A stretch of 64,000 bases of DNA from Streptomyces sp. CG1 (GCF_041080625.1 NZ_CP163518.1:4898001-4962000), one strand, 5' to 3'. Positions 8,586 to 17,292 are shown, numbered from the stretch's first letter. Numbers and translations are program-made. Notes: generated by a model not told the origin, from the sequence alone.

Positions 8586-9086
8586 CTACTTCCAGCCGTC
8601 CAGCGACACCTGAGGACCGCCGGTGAGATACCGGCGGAGGGCACAGGCAGTGGTGTCCACGAACTCCTCCGGGATGCCGTCGGCGTCCGCCCAGCACACC
8701 TGTGCGTGCTTGCGTGGCTCGCGGTTCTCGGGCTCGCCGGTCCATTCGTGAGCGACGAAGACCACGGTGAGGAAGCCGTTGGGAGCCTCCACACCCCAGG
8801 CGCCGTGGATGATATGGGCGACCTTCATGGACTCCGGCTTCACCGTCAGGCCGGTTTCCTCGTACAGCTCGCGCACCGCGGTCTCGGTAATCGGCTCGCC
8901 GGGTTCGCTCTTGCCGACGGGGAGGTCCCACATGCCCTGGGCGAACTTGGCGTTCTGGCTGCGCTGGAGGAGGACGACGCGGTTGGTGGCCTTGTCGTGG
9001 ACGATGACGGCAGCGACCAGCAGTGTCATGGATTCGAGGGCGGGTGGGAGGGCTTTGGGCTGGTCGTCGGTGTTCGGCTGAGCCAC
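8586..9086 (-). CDS. Nudix hydrolase
   Basis: A 166-residue Nudix protein. The Nudix box is complete: G at about residue 58, then E, then RELYEETGL at about 72-80, matching GX5EX7REUXEEXGU, which binds the metal for pyrophosphate hydrolysis of nucleoside-diphosphate-linked substrates. The substrate is unknown; the ADP-ribose or (deoxy)NTP classes are both possible. It lies 36 bp downstream of the XRE/TPR-like regulator on the same strand, so the two are probably co-transcribed. It is the first gene of the 8.6-13.8 kb cargo set. Confidence 0.9.
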   Translation of the reverse strand: MAQPNTDDQPKALPPALESMTLLVAAVIVHDKATNRVVLLQRSQNAKFAQGMWDLPVGKSEPGEPITETAVRELYEETGLTVKPESMKVAHIIHGAWGVEAPNGFLTVVFVAHEWTGEPENREPRKHAQVCWADADGIPEEFVDTTACALRRYLTGGPQVSLDGWK

Positions 9087-9122
9087 GGTTGGTGTCCCTT
9101 CGTCGGCCGGTTGGTGGGCAGC

Positions 9123-10475
9123 TTAGGCCAGTGCCTCACGTGCACGGCGGGCCAGTTCGGCCGACCCCGGCACCCTGCGGCGCTGATAGACGGCGAGGGT
9201 TGAGCGAAGCGAGCTGATCGCCTTACGGGTGCGGTCTGAGGTCATGCCCTCCATGAGGGTCAGGGCCTGGGACCAGGCGGCGACGGCCTCGTCGGCTCGG
9301 GCCTGGGCGGCAAGGCTGTCGCCCAGGTCGGCATAGGTGAGGGCGTGGACGCGCCTGTACTTCTCCGGGTCCCAGCGCACCAGGGCGTCGCGGTGCTGCT
9401 GCTCGGTGCCGACGTGATCGGCGAGGTCGGTCAGTGGGCGGGCGGTGTGGCTGGCCACCGTGCCGGCGGCCGGGCCGCTGACGCGGGAGTAGCTCGGCTG
9501 TGGGCCGTCGTCGCGTAGGAGGGCGTCCTCGGCGGCGAGCAGGGCGCCAGCCGCTGCGGGCTTCTCGCCCACGGCGGCGTACGCGCGGGCATGGGTGATG
9601 TGGAGAAGCGCCTCGGTCTGGCCGTCGACGCGGCCCAGTCCGCGGGTCAGTGCGCCCTCGACGAGGTCGACGCAGTGGTGGGGTTGCTTGAGGCTGAGGG
9701 CCTGGTGGGCGAGGGCGCGCATCATCCAGGCGGCGTGGCCGTGCCGGTCGGCTTCACAGGCGAGTTGGTAGCCAACCTGGTAGTAGCGCTGGGCGGCGCC
9801 TTCCTGGCCTAGGTCGTGGTGCTTCCACCCTGCGAGGTAGGCGAGTTCTGCGACCGCTCCGAAGGCTGCCCGGCGTAAGGCTTCGCTCAGGAACCGTCCG
9901 CGGAGCATGGGGGCAGCGGTGTCGGCGAGATACGCGGTGACCGTGGTGAGCCCATGGCCGCCGCCGAGACGCTCGTCGGCAGCACTGAAAGCTGCGGTGA
10001 TCTGACGTACGACGTCCACGTCCTCCGCACCGACCAGGGAGCCGCCCGTGCGGGCTCGAAGCATGCGCGCTGTGGCTTCGTGGTCATACGCAAGGGGCAT
10101 GGCGACGCCGGCTGCGGTGAAGGCGGCCACGGCCAGGAAGCGTCGGCGTTCGACGTCGGCACGGCCCAGGTCGGTTACGGCGAGGACGGGATCAGCCTGC
10201 TCGGTCGGTACCTCGCTTCCGCGGAGACCAATCTCCCTCTCAGTGATCGTGCGGCCTGCTCGCCGGGACAGTGCCTCGGCGAGGTACCGGGCGGTCCGGC
10301 CGCTCGGCTGACGGTTGCCGTTCACCCAATGGGAGACAGCCGACTTGTTGGTCTGGAGGGTCTCGCCGTTCTCGGCAGCGATGCGCCGGATGTCCTTCGC
10401 CAGAGCCTCAAAGGTGCAGCCCGTCGCCTCGATGGTCTCGCGCAGGCGGGAGTTGGGCTCTCTCTGCGCTGCCAT
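9123..10475 (-). CDS. XRE-type regulator with TPR-like C-terminal region
   Basis: A 450-residue protein. Residues 8-80 form a helix-turn-helix with TNKSAVSHWVNGNRQPSGRT as recognition region. A segment near 110-130 reads RRRFLAVAAFTAAGVAMPLA, resembling a Tat signal but internal, as seen in a common Streptomyces regulator family. The remainder is all-helical with paired Ala-rich helices like tetratricopeptide repeats. ATG 10475 has GGAGGGGAA upstream; the extension to 10502 is not supported. It precedes the Nudix gene and diverges from the unknown gene at 10701, so it probably controls both directions. Confidence 0.8.
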   Translation of the reverse strand: MAAQREPNSRLRETIEATGCTFEALAKDIRRIAAENGETLQTNKSAVSHWVNGNRQPSGRTARYLAEALSRRAGRTITEREIGLRGSEVPTEQADPVLAVTDLGRADVERRRFLAVAAFTAAGVAMPLAYDHEATARMLRARTGGSLVGAEDVDVVRQITAAFSAADERLGGGHGLTTVTAYLADTAAPMLRGRFLSEALRRAAFGAVAELAYLAGWKHHDLGQEGAAQRYYQVGYQLACEADRHGHAAWMMRALAHQALSLKQPHHCVDLVEGALTRGLGRVDGQTEALLHITHARAYAAVGEKPAAAGALLAAEDALLRDDGPQPSYSRVSGPAAGTVASHTARPLTDLADHVGTEQQHRDALVRWDPEKYRRVHALTYADLGDSLAAQARADEAVAAWSQALTLMEGMTSDRTRKAISSLRSTLAVYQRRRVPGSAELARRAREALA

Positions 10476-10647
10476 GTTCCCCTCCGCTCTAAATCTGTAC
10501 ACCGCGTATACCGCTTCAACCGCCTCTCACCGTACCCACTGTGCGTGACGACGTGTTCACTAAATATCAGCCGCCCGGCACGGTCCGACACCGTGACCAG
10601 GCTCCCCCCTTCGGCCGGGCGGCTCCCCGAAGTTCCGTACGCCCGCT

Positions 10648-10679
10648 CCGGGTTCAGGCATGCCTGTGCCCGAACCCGG
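10648..10679 (+). promoter_or_regulatory. Leader hairpin upstream of the 10701 gene
   Basis: CCGGGTTC (10648-10655) pairs with GAACCCGG (10672-10679), and the loop itself begins with the palindrome AGGCATGCCT. The structure ends 21 nt before the GTG start, close to the GGAG ribosome site. It could be a regulator-binding dyad or a translational control hairpin. The rest of the 10476-10700 divergent region holds no gene. Confidence 0.4.
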
Positions 10680-10700
10680 CCGATCAGAGACGGAGACACG

Positions 10701-11450
10701 GTGACCACCATCGACACCACGGCCATCACGGTCGAACTGCCCCAGGCGTTCGACGAGCGCTGGAGCCGACTGCCGGGCATCCAGGTCAACGGCCGGCGCA
10801 TCACGATCGACCCGGCCCAATACTTCTTCCGCTTCGAGTCCAACACCTGGCTCGTCGCCGACTGGGAGCTGGTCAAGTCCCAGCTCCTCGACGTGGCGGA
10901 GACCACCGAGAGCGCGGTCGAGCAGCTCGCCCTGGACTTCATCAAGGCCCACGCCGAGTCCACCTCGGACGCCGCCCGCGTGCTGTCCACCGCCTACGAG
11001 GTGTACGCCTACCTGTTCCGCGACGAGCACCTCGCTGGCCTCGGCCTGCCCCAGATCACCGCCGAGCACCTGCGGATGCTCCGCGAGGCGGCCACGCTGA
11101 TGGCGCTCAACAAGGTCGAGCTGGACGGACACATCTCCAACGTCGGCCCGTGCTGGTTCTTCCCCGCAGCCACCTCCGTCGTCTTCGACCTGGACGACGT
11201 GATGGGCGGGATGCTGGACGAGGTCTACCACGGCGGCTGGTTCAACGAGCACCGCCGCATCGAGTCCATCAAGGCCCACGCCGCCCTGGGCGGCAGGCTC
11301 GTGCACGGCTGCCAGTCCGTGCCGGACCAGGCCGGCGGCGTCGTCGCGCCCTACGGTGCGTCGATGACCGCCTTCCGCGACGACCTCGCGGCCTTCAAGG
11401 TCGGCTGGATCGAGCAGGTCTACGCCCACCGCGCCAGCCCTGCCGCGTAG
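10701..11450 (+). CDS. Conserved-looking protein of unknown function
   Basis: A 249-residue soluble protein starting at GTG 10701 behind GGAGACAC. It has no signal peptide or membrane segment. It is rich in Trp, Phe and Tyr (for example PAQYFFRFESNTWLVADWEL) and has a Cys/Trp motif VGPCWFFPAA, an acidic VVFDLDDVMGGMLDEVYHGG and a Gly-rich tail. I do not recognise the family. Divergence from the XRE/TPR-like regulator, and the phosphotransferase, methyltransferase and HAD genes that follow, suggest a metabolic or modification role within this set, but no reaction can be named. Confidence 0.7.
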   Translation: MTTIDTTAITVELPQAFDERWSRLPGIQVNGRRITIDPAQYFFRFESNTWLVADWELVKSQLLDVAETTESAVEQLALDFIKAHAESTSDAARVLSTAYEVYAYLFRDEHLAGLGLPQITAEHLRMLREAATLMALNKVELDGHISNVGPCWFFPAATSVVFDLDDVMGGMLDEVYHGGWFNEHRRIESIKAHAALGGRLVHGCQSVPDQAGGVVAPYGASMTAFRDDLAAFKVGWIEQVYAHRASPAA

Positions 11451-11470
11451 CAGTACGACACACACCAGGC

Positions 11471-11505
11471 TCCGGGGCGGGCAGGCACTTCTCGCCCGCC
11501 CCGGA
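11471..11505 (+). terminator. Hairpin terminator or attenuator
   Basis: Perfect 12-bp arms TCCGGGGCGGGC (11471-11482) and GCCCGCCCCGGA (11494-11505) with an 11-nt loop lie between the gene ending at 11450 and the phosphotransferase at 11533. It may separate or attenuate the two. Confidence 0.6.
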
Positions 11506-11532
11506 CGCCACCACCGCACTGGAGAGCCCTTC

Positions 11533-12444
11533 ATGGACGCGACCCTCAACGCCGAGCTCCTGGACAACCTGCTGACCCTCGCCAATCAGACCTGCGCATC
11601 GCGTGAGGAGGTGCGTGTCTGGTCCATGTCCGGTGTCGAGCGCCTGACCTTCACGGACGGCAGCACCGCCATCTTCAAGTACGCCAGGAGGCCCTTCGAC
11701 AGGGAGGACCATGCACTCCGGTTGGCAAAAACGCTCGGCGTCCCCGTACCTTCCGTTCACGCCTCGGCAGTCCTGGACGGCTGGCTCGGGATGCTGCTGG
11801 AAGACCTCGGCGCTTCCATCCGCGAAGCCGACGACCTCGACGGCGCCGCCGCAGCCGTGGTTCTGCACCGCACCCGCACGGCCGCAGCCTTGCCTGTCCT
11901 CGATCAGGAAGGTCTGCGCGGCCTCCCGGCGCGAGCCTTGGAACACCTCGGCCACCTGCGCAAGGCCGACCGGTGGGAGGACACCCACGACATCCAGGAC
12001 GCTCTCGACCGCATCGCCCAAGCCGCCGAAGCGCGCTCGGCCGATGCCACGATCGGCCCGTTCGGCTGGGTGCACTCCGAGTTCCACCCCACCAGCCTCC
12101 ACATCGGCCGACGCGGCTGGCGCCTGCTGGACTTCGCCCGCGCCTTCACCGGCCCCGGCCTGCTCGACCTCGCCAGCTGGCACGGCACCATCGACAACCC
12201 CGACCCCGCGCGTCTGCGCGTCTTCCTGGAGACGTATGTCACCGAGGGCGGCACCCCCGACGCCCTCGCCGAGCGAGGCGGGCTTCCGGCCGAGAAGTGG
12301 GCGCTGGGCTGGCACCGCGTCTGGGCCATCGAGTGGTTCATGGAGCAGTCCACCCGCTGGATCAACGACCCGGCCACCGACCCCGCCTACATCAAGTCCG
12401 TACGCCGACACCTCACTGACGTCCTGCACCTCCTGGAGGTCTGA
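11533..12444 (+). CDS. APH-fold phosphotransferase family protein
   Basis: A 303-residue protein of the aminoglycoside phosphotransferase/choline kinase fold. The N-lobe has a kinase-like strand FTDGSTAIFKYAR carrying the presumed ATP-contact Lys near residue 50. The catalytic-loop region is altered: WVHSEFHPTSLH stands where HGDLHPGN is usual, so the catalytic Asp is replaced by Glu. The metal-site segment reads LLDFARAFTGPGLLDLA. It may be a diverged kinase or a pseudoenzyme. The methyltransferase starts one base after its stop, so the two are probably translated together. Confidence 0.72.
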   Translation: MDATLNAELLDNLLTLANQTCASREEVRVWSMSGVERLTFTDGSTAIFKYARRPFDREDHALRLAKTLGVPVPSVHASAVLDGWLGMLLEDLGASIREADDLDGAAAAVVLHRTRTAAALPVLDQEGLRGLPARALEHLGHLRKADRWEDTHDIQDALDRIAQAAEARSADATIGPFGWVHSEFHPTSLHIGRRGWRLLDFARAFTGPGLLDLASWHGTIDNPDPARLRVFLETYVTEGGTPDALAERGGLPAEKWALGWHRVWAIEWFMEQSTRWINDPATDPAYIKSVRRHLTDVLHLLEV

Positions 12445-12445
12445 C

Positions 12446-13138
12446 GTGCTCGCCCAGGCGTCCCCGTGGTACGTCCACGCCCTCCAGCGCACTACAGCCA
12501 GCCCCGCCGAACCGCTGTCCGTCCCCGCGCGGATGGAATGGACCACGCGGCCCGGCAGCGGACCCGGCGCCGAAATACTCGGACCGGATCTGCGCCGCAA
12601 GCGACTGCTGGAACTCGGCTGCGGCCCCGGCCACAACGCCGCCCACCTCGCCACCCGCTACGGCGCCCACGTCACCGGCGTCGACCTCGTCGGCCTTCAG
12701 ATCCGCCGAGCCCGCTCGCACTACGGCCGGCTGAACAACCTGACCTTCGTCGCCGGACACGCCCTGCACTACCTGCAAGCCTCCGACGAGCACTTCGACG
12801 CGATCTACTCTGTCTTCGGGGCGATCGGCCTCGTTGCCCCTGAGCTTCTGCTCCCGGCCATCGCCCAGCGCCTGAAACCCGGGTGCACCCTCGCCTTCTC
12901 CGTCCCCCATCACGAGCGGGGCGGCAGGCGCCCATCCGCCGACGACCGGCCCAGCCGCGACTACGTCACACTCCCCGACCGCACGCGCCTGCCCATCGCG
13001 CGCTGGGAGTTCGACGCCGAACGGTGGGAGAAGCACCTCGGCCGAGCGGGGCTCTGGCTCGCCTCGGCCCAGGAATTCCACGACGCCCGCCACGGTGTCT
13101 GGCCCACCACCCTGCTGATCACCGCGCGCAAGCTCTGA
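12446..13138 (+). CDS. Class I SAM-dependent methyltransferase
   Basis: A 230-residue protein beginning at GTG 12446, one base after the phosphotransferase stop, with GGAGG in the end of that gene. Motif I is LLELGCGPGHNAAHLA near residues 52-67, motif II is VTGVDLV near 75-81, and FDAIYSVFGAI near 113-123 is the post-motif region. The target is not evident. Close coupling to the APH-like gene suggests both act on one small molecule or product (inference). Confidence 0.85.
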   Translation: MLAQASPWYVHALQRTTASPAEPLSVPARMEWTTRPGSGPGAEILGPDLRRKRLLELGCGPGHNAAHLATRYGAHVTGVDLVGLQIRRARSHYGRLNNLTFVAGHALHYLQASDEHFDAIYSVFGAIGLVAPELLLPAIAQRLKPGCTLAFSVPHHERGGRRPSADDRPSRDYVTLPDRTRLPIARWEFDAERWEKHLGRAGLWLASAQEFHDARHGVWPTTLLITARKL

Positions 13139-13168
13139 CCCCAGCCCCCGGCCCCCTGGGAGAACCCA

Positions 13169-13750
13169 ATGCGCTCGCCCTACCTGCTTCTCGACGTCGA
13201 CGGCGTCCTCATCCCCTTCCCGGACGCGGAAGGAGCCGGCCCCCAGACTCACACGCGCCATGACGTCGTACCCACCGGCCGGACCGCCGACAACCCGGTC
13301 ACCATCTGGCTCAATCCAGCCCACGGCCCCCTGCTCATGCACGTGATCCGAACCGGCTTGGTCACCCCCGTCTGGTGCACCAGCTGGCGTCAGGACGCCA
13401 CCACGCTCATCGGCCCGCTCCTCGGCCTCCCGCCCCTGCCACACGTCGAGCTGCCGCGTCCGCAGATCAGGACCAGCCACCCCAACGGCTACCTGTGGAA
13501 ACGTGACCACGTCGACGCCTGGCTCGGCGACGCGCCCGCCGTCTGGATCGACGACGATTTCACCAGCCTTGACCACGAGTGGGCGGGGGAACGCACCGCT
13601 CGCGGCCAGGCGACCGCCCTGGTTCAGCCTGACCCCCAGGTCGGGCTGCTGGCCGAGCACCTGGTCGAGGTTCTGGCGTGGACCGCCGCCCTGTTGCCCG
13701 TCACGCAGGCTGATACCGAAGGCGTCCAATGTGAAGCGAAGGTCGCCTAG
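13169..13750 (+). CDS. HAD-like domain protein
   Basis: A 193-residue protein starting MRSPYLLLDVDGVLIPFPD. The LLLDVDGVL motif supplies the nucleophile and acid/base Asp of the HAD superfamily, WCTSW near residues 71-75 gives motif II Thr/Ser, and WIDDDF near 126-131 the C-terminal acidic metal site. All key catalytic positions are present, so phosphatase-type activity is likely, with unknown substrate. It follows the methyltransferase by 30 bp and ends the plus-strand cargo run; a weak hairpin follows. Confidence 0.78.
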   Translation: MRSPYLLLDVDGVLIPFPDAEGAGPQTHTRHDVVPTGRTADNPVTIWLNPAHGPLLMHVIRTGLVTPVWCTSWRQDATTLIGPLLGLPPLPHVELPRPQIRTSHPNGYLWKRDHVDAWLGDAPAVWIDDDFTSLDHEWAGERTARGQATALVQPDPQVGLLAEHLVEVLAWTAALLPVTQADTEGVQCEAKVA

Positions 13751-13776
13751 CGCCGCAAAATCGCATGAATCGCTGA

Positions 13777-13806
13777 TGCCCTCGTCACCATGAAGGAGCG
13801 AGGGCA
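13777..13806 (+). terminator. Short hairpin between convergent genes
   Basis: Arms TGCCCTCG (13777-13784) and CGAGGGCA (13799-13806) with a 14-nt loop lie between the HAD-like gene and the convergent relaxase gene. It is a modest candidate bidirectional terminator. Confidence 0.4.
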
Positions 13807-13850
13807 CCAGACTGATGGCTATGTCGGCGGGGCGCAGGCAGTGTTGGCTC

Positions 13851-15566
13851 TTACCGACGCTGCCGGTGCTGCTGTTCGGTGGGCGTCGATGCCGCAGCTG
13901 CGGTCTGGTGGCCACAGTTCTGGGCAGTTCCGATCGAGCGCACGATGGTCGAGCGCCGACGGGCGGCTTCAGCACGGCGGTTGGGAGCCGGATTTCGGCC
14001 GGTGTGCTGGATACGGGTGATCAGGACACGGGCGGGCTGGCGGGCGGTGGTCAGCTCGCGCTGAGCAGTGGCCTCCCTGAGTAGCAGGTGGGGTTTGTGG
14101 CCTCGGGCTTCGGCGTCGGCGAGGACGGTGGCGAGCGCGGGCCAGGCTGGGTCGGCGAGAATCCGTTCGGCGTGCTCGGGGACGGCTGCCCGTACGTCGT
14201 GGGCCAGAGTCCGGCGCGCATGGTCGTTCGGCTGACGGGCGGCGAGGCCGTCGAGGACAGGCACGAGCGCGTGGTCTGCGGCGGTCTGGAGGTGGTGGAG
14301 GGTCTGGCGGGCAGCATCGGCCTGGTGGGCGTGGCTCTTCGCCTCGTGCCAGCGGGCTGCGACGATCGTGGCCCAGACGAGGGCTGCGAGCAGGGCGGCG
14401 AGCGCGCTGCCGTCGGGGCCGGTGGCGGTGTGGACGATGTCCCGTGCCGCGCTGCGCAGCACGTGGGCAGCGCGGTCTTCGGCGCGGATCTGAGAGCGCT
14501 GAGCTCGGGCGAACGCCTTCGAGGCGGCTTGGAGTTCGGCACGCAGGTTGTCGGGTGCCTTCTGGGCGGTGGCTTCGAGCAGCTCGCCGAGAGCTGCAAC
14601 CTGGGCTTGGGCGTGTGTGTCGTCGGCGAGGCCGGTGTGGAGAGTGTCGAGCGCGTCGGTGGCTTGATGCCAGGGGGTCGTGGGGCGGCTGCGGCGGGCG
14701 GTGGGGTGCTCTTCGGGCTGGCTGGATTCGAGGCGGGCCTTGATCTTGGGCAGGGAGAGGTCAGGGGCAATCTTGCCTCCCGAGTGGAAGATCTGCTCGC
14801 CGTGCTCGTTGAGGTCGCCGGGGCGGCCGACGGCGTAACCGAGGAGGTCTCCTGAAGGTCCGCGCCGGGGTTTGACCTCGATGCCGTCGGCTTCGAGGTA
14901 GGCGAGGAGTTCCTCGGCGCTGCTCGCGTGAGGGATGGCGGCGCGGATGCGGTCCTGGAGCCATGCTCGGCTGGGCTGGTCCCAGCCAAGGCGTTCGGCC
15001 TTGTGCATCTCGGCCTGGGTGGGCCGGCGGGCGCCGGTGCGGTCGCCCTTCTTGAGCTGGCGTAGCCCGTAATCCTTCTCGATGTCGCGGCATGCGTCGC
15101 CGACGCGCAGGCCGCTGTCATGGAGTTTGGGGCGCCGGCCGTCCTCGCGCACGGTGGTGGCGAGGATGTGGATGTGGTCGTCGGCGTGGCGTACGGCGAT
15201 CCAGCGGCAGGTCAGATCGTCACCGGCGGGGGCGATGCCGGCCGCCTCGACAATGCGCTGGGCGATCTCACCCCACTCGGCGTCGGAGAGGTAGCGGTCC
15301 TCGGGAGCGGCACGGACGGGACAGTGCCAGACGTGATCGGTGACCTTCTTGCCGAACTCGCTGTTCCGAAGTTGAACGGGCGCGTCGAGGTAGCGGGCGA
15401 GTTCGGTGAGGGTGGCGTCCTCGTCGCGGCCGGGGTCGGGCATACCGAGCATGGCGAAGCCAGCGACGATGTGCGGGTCGAGGTGTTCGTCGTGGCGGCC
15501 GGGGCCGTAGAGGTAGGCGAGCAAGCCACGAGTGTTGGACCCGGCGGGCTTGATGGGGGCGATCAC
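13851..15566 (-). CDS. Relaxase/mobilization nuclease
   Basis: A 571-residue MobA/VirD2-type relaxase. Residues 1-20 (VIAPIKPAGS NTRGLLAYLY) hold candidate catalytic tyrosines Y18 and Y20. The metal-binding histidine motif HADDHIHI is at residues 127-134. The C-terminal half is helical and Ala-rich. It should nick oriT and lead single-strand transfer. GTG 15566 overlaps the MobC stop in a GTGA junction, giving translational coupling; the longer frame to 16034 is only a shadow of MobC. No type IV coupling protein or TraB-like translocase is visible in the window. Confidence 0.85.
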   Translation of the reverse strand: MIAPIKPAGSNTRGLLAYLYGPGRHDEHLDPHIVAGFAMLGMPDPGRDEDATLTELARYLDAPVQLRNSEFGKKVTDHVWHCPVRAAPEDRYLSDAEWGEIAQRIVEAAGIAPAGDDLTCRWIAVRHADDHIHILATTVREDGRRPKLHDSGLRVGDACRDIEKDYGLRQLKKGDRTGARRPTQAEMHKAERLGWDQPSRAWLQDRIRAAIPHASSAEELLAYLEADGIEVKPRRGPSGDLLGYAVGRPGDLNEHGEQIFHSGGKIAPDLSLPKIKARLESSQPEEHPTARRSRPTTPWHQATDALDTLHTGLADDTHAQAQVAALGELLEATAQKAPDNLRAELQAASKAFARAQRSQIRAEDRAAHVLRSAARDIVHTATGPDGSALAALLAALVWATIVAARWHEAKSHAHQADAARQTLHHLQTAADHALVPVLDGLAARQPNDHARRTLAHDVRAAVPEHAERILADPAWPALATVLADAEARGHKPHLLLREATAQRELTTARQPARVLITRIQHTGRNPAPNRRAEAARRRSTIVRSIGTAQNCGHQTAAAASTPTEQQHRQRR

Positions 15567-16465
15567 GCGGACAGCTCCTCTTCTTCCGGCTCGGCCGGCT
15601 CGACGGGCTGACGCAGGGCCTCGGCGATCAGCTCCAGCAGCTGCTGGAGTTCGGTCAGGCACTGGTGGAGGTCGGGTGGGGTGAGGTCGCTGTTGAGGGC
15701 GCGGGCGATCTGGTTGACGTTGACGCCGATCCGGTTGAGCTGGCGCAGGACCTGGGCGCGGAAGTGGTGGGTGCGGCGGCGGTCCTCGGACAGGGGGAGA
15801 TTGGCGGTGAACCGTCCGGTGATGAAGGCGAGGACCACGTCGGCTGCGAATCCGGAGTCGCCCTTGTAGCCGTGCTCGGCGGCGACGTCCTGGAGGTGGG
15901 CACGTTCCTCGTCGAGGAATCGCAGGGGGCCGACGCGTGCATCGCGCTTTTCGCCGGTGAAGCGGCGGATCGTCGGCTGGACGCTCTTCACGGTGGGCTG
16001 GCCGGCGGTGGCAGCGTCTTCGCGTACGGGGCACAGGATCTGGCGCTGAACGGCATGGAGTGTGTCCGGGTCGGGGCCGCCCTCGGCCCCGGACTTTTGG
16101 TCCTGCGCCCCCTGGCGCTGGGCCGTCTCCGCCACCCCCGGGGCGGAGACCCCCGAAGTCCGGCCCTGAGTCGGACTCGGGGTACTACTGGCTCCGCCAG
16201 GGGCACCCCGTCCGAACGCACGCCGCAGACGATCCATCAGCGTAGGGGACTTCGTCAGCGGTATCGGCTCGTCGGGGGTGTCTTTGGGGTGGTGCGGGTC
16301 GTGCGTCACGGACGGTGCTCCAGGAGGGGTGGGGAAGGCGGGCAGTTCCGCAGGAGGGGGCGGCGGAGTGGGGGCGGTCACCGCGTCGTCCACAGATGTG
16401 GATAAGCGGGCGGCGAGTGAGACGGGTGGCCGACTGGCCGGGGTGACCGGAAGGGTTCCGGTCAC
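15563..16465 (-). CDS. MobC-like mobilization accessory protein
   Basis: A 300-residue frame with a Pro-rich, probably disordered N-terminal part. A MobC-type domain lies at about residues 180-290, with the signature LNRIGVNVNQIARALNSD, the helical region that helps relaxases open oriT. The end is very acidic (EPEEEELSA). The first half is atypical for MobC, and an internal ATG (MDRLRR, near residue 77) is an alternative start. Four-base overlap with the relaxase indicates a single operon with the DUF2637 gene upstream. Confidence 0.75.
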   Translation of the reverse strand: MTGTLPVTPASRPPVSLAARLSTSVDDAVTAPTPPPPPAELPAFPTPPGAPSVTHDPHHPKDTPDEPIPLTKSPTLMDRLRRAFGRGAPGGASSTPSPTQGRTSGVSAPGVAETAQRQGAQDQKSGAEGGPDPDTLHAVQRQILCPVREDAATAGQPTVKSVQPTIRRFTGEKRDARVGPLRFLDEERAHLQDVAAEHGYKGDSGFAADVVLAFITGRFTANLPLSEDRRRTHHFRAQVLRQLNRIGVNVNQIARALNSDLTPPDLHQCLTELQQLLELIAEALRQPVEPAEPEEEELSA

Positions 16466-16481
16466 CCCGCGGTAGTTCCGG

Positions 16482-17279
16482 TCAGCCGCTGTCCGGACCG
16501 GTCTCGGCGGCGGCTTCGATTTCGGACCGGAGGGTGGTCATCACGTCGGTCTGCCGCTCGCTGCTGATCGTCAGGCCCTTGGCCTTGACGGCCTTTCGGA
16601 GCAGTGACCGGGTGAGCGTGCCGTGCTCGGCGAGGGCGATCCGGCCGATCTCCACGAGTTCCTCAAGCGTGGCGCCGGGCGGACGGCCGCCGCGCGGCCT
16701 GCTCTCCGCAACCTCGGAAGGCGGTTCCATCGGCTGGGCGGCCACGGCGGTCGGTGGCGCGGTGTGGGTGGGCTCGGCCGGTGGCTCGGCGAGCATGGCG
16801 GGTGCGGTGACCGGTGGTTGCGGCGCCTGGACCGGCGCGGGTTCCGGATGGCCCGCAGGCTGGTCGACGAGCTGGTGGATCTGCCGCATGAGGACGCCGA
16901 AGGCCATCAGTGCGGCGGTCGGGGGGACCGCGGCGACCACGTAGTCGAGCAGCGGCACGGTGCCCGCGCTGCCCGTGCCGTTGACTCCGGCCACGTTGAG
17001 CGCGATGGAGCCGACCGATCCGGTGGCCGTAAGGGCGATCGCCCACCTGTCGGTCACCCGGCGTAGGCCCGCGCGGAGCATGAGCAGTTCGCCCGCGACG
17101 ATGAACGCGTCCAGGGTCGCCGGCCAGGCCCAGCGGCGGGTGGGAGAGCTGCGAAGCCCGTGCTGTCCGGCGACCTCGGCGAGGTGTGCGTACGACAGCC
17201 AGAATCCGCTGATGGTGAGGGCGACGATGACGACTCCGGCCGCACCGAGCGTGTACCGCTCGATGTCCTGCTTGGTCAT
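16482..17279 (-). CDS. DUF2637-type membrane protein
   Basis: A 265-residue protein. Four hydrophobic segments at about residues 10-30, 52-70, 80-100 and 108-130 match the DUF2637 membrane domain typical of actinomycete integrative elements and plasmids. Then comes a Pro/Ala linker and a C-terminal basic helical domain (RPRGGRPPGATLEELVEIGR and onward) resembling a DNA-binding module. ATG 17279 has GGAGGACGG upstream. It stands between the mob genes and the repeat-rich region. A role in replication, spread or membrane tethering is inference only. Confidence 0.75.
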   Translation of the reverse strand: MTKQDIERYTLGAAGVVIVALTISGFWLSYAHLAEVAGQHGLRSSPTRRWAWPATLDAFIVAGELLMLRAGLRRVTDRWAIALTATGSVGSIALNVAGVNGTGSAGTVPLLDYVVAAVPPTAALMAFGVLMRQIHQLVDQPAGHPEPAPVQAPQPPVTAPAMLAEPPAEPTHTAPPTAVAAQPMEPPSEVAESRPRGGRPPGATLEELVEIGRIALAEHGTLTRSLLRKAVKAKGLTISSERQTDVMTTLRSEIEAAAETGPDSG

Positions 17280-17292
17280 CGACAGCCGTCCT

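Noticed and set aside
16341..16465. Start of MobC fixed at 16465
   Set aside because: The Pro-rich first part may be untranslated; the start is given but left open, with an internal ATG as alternative.
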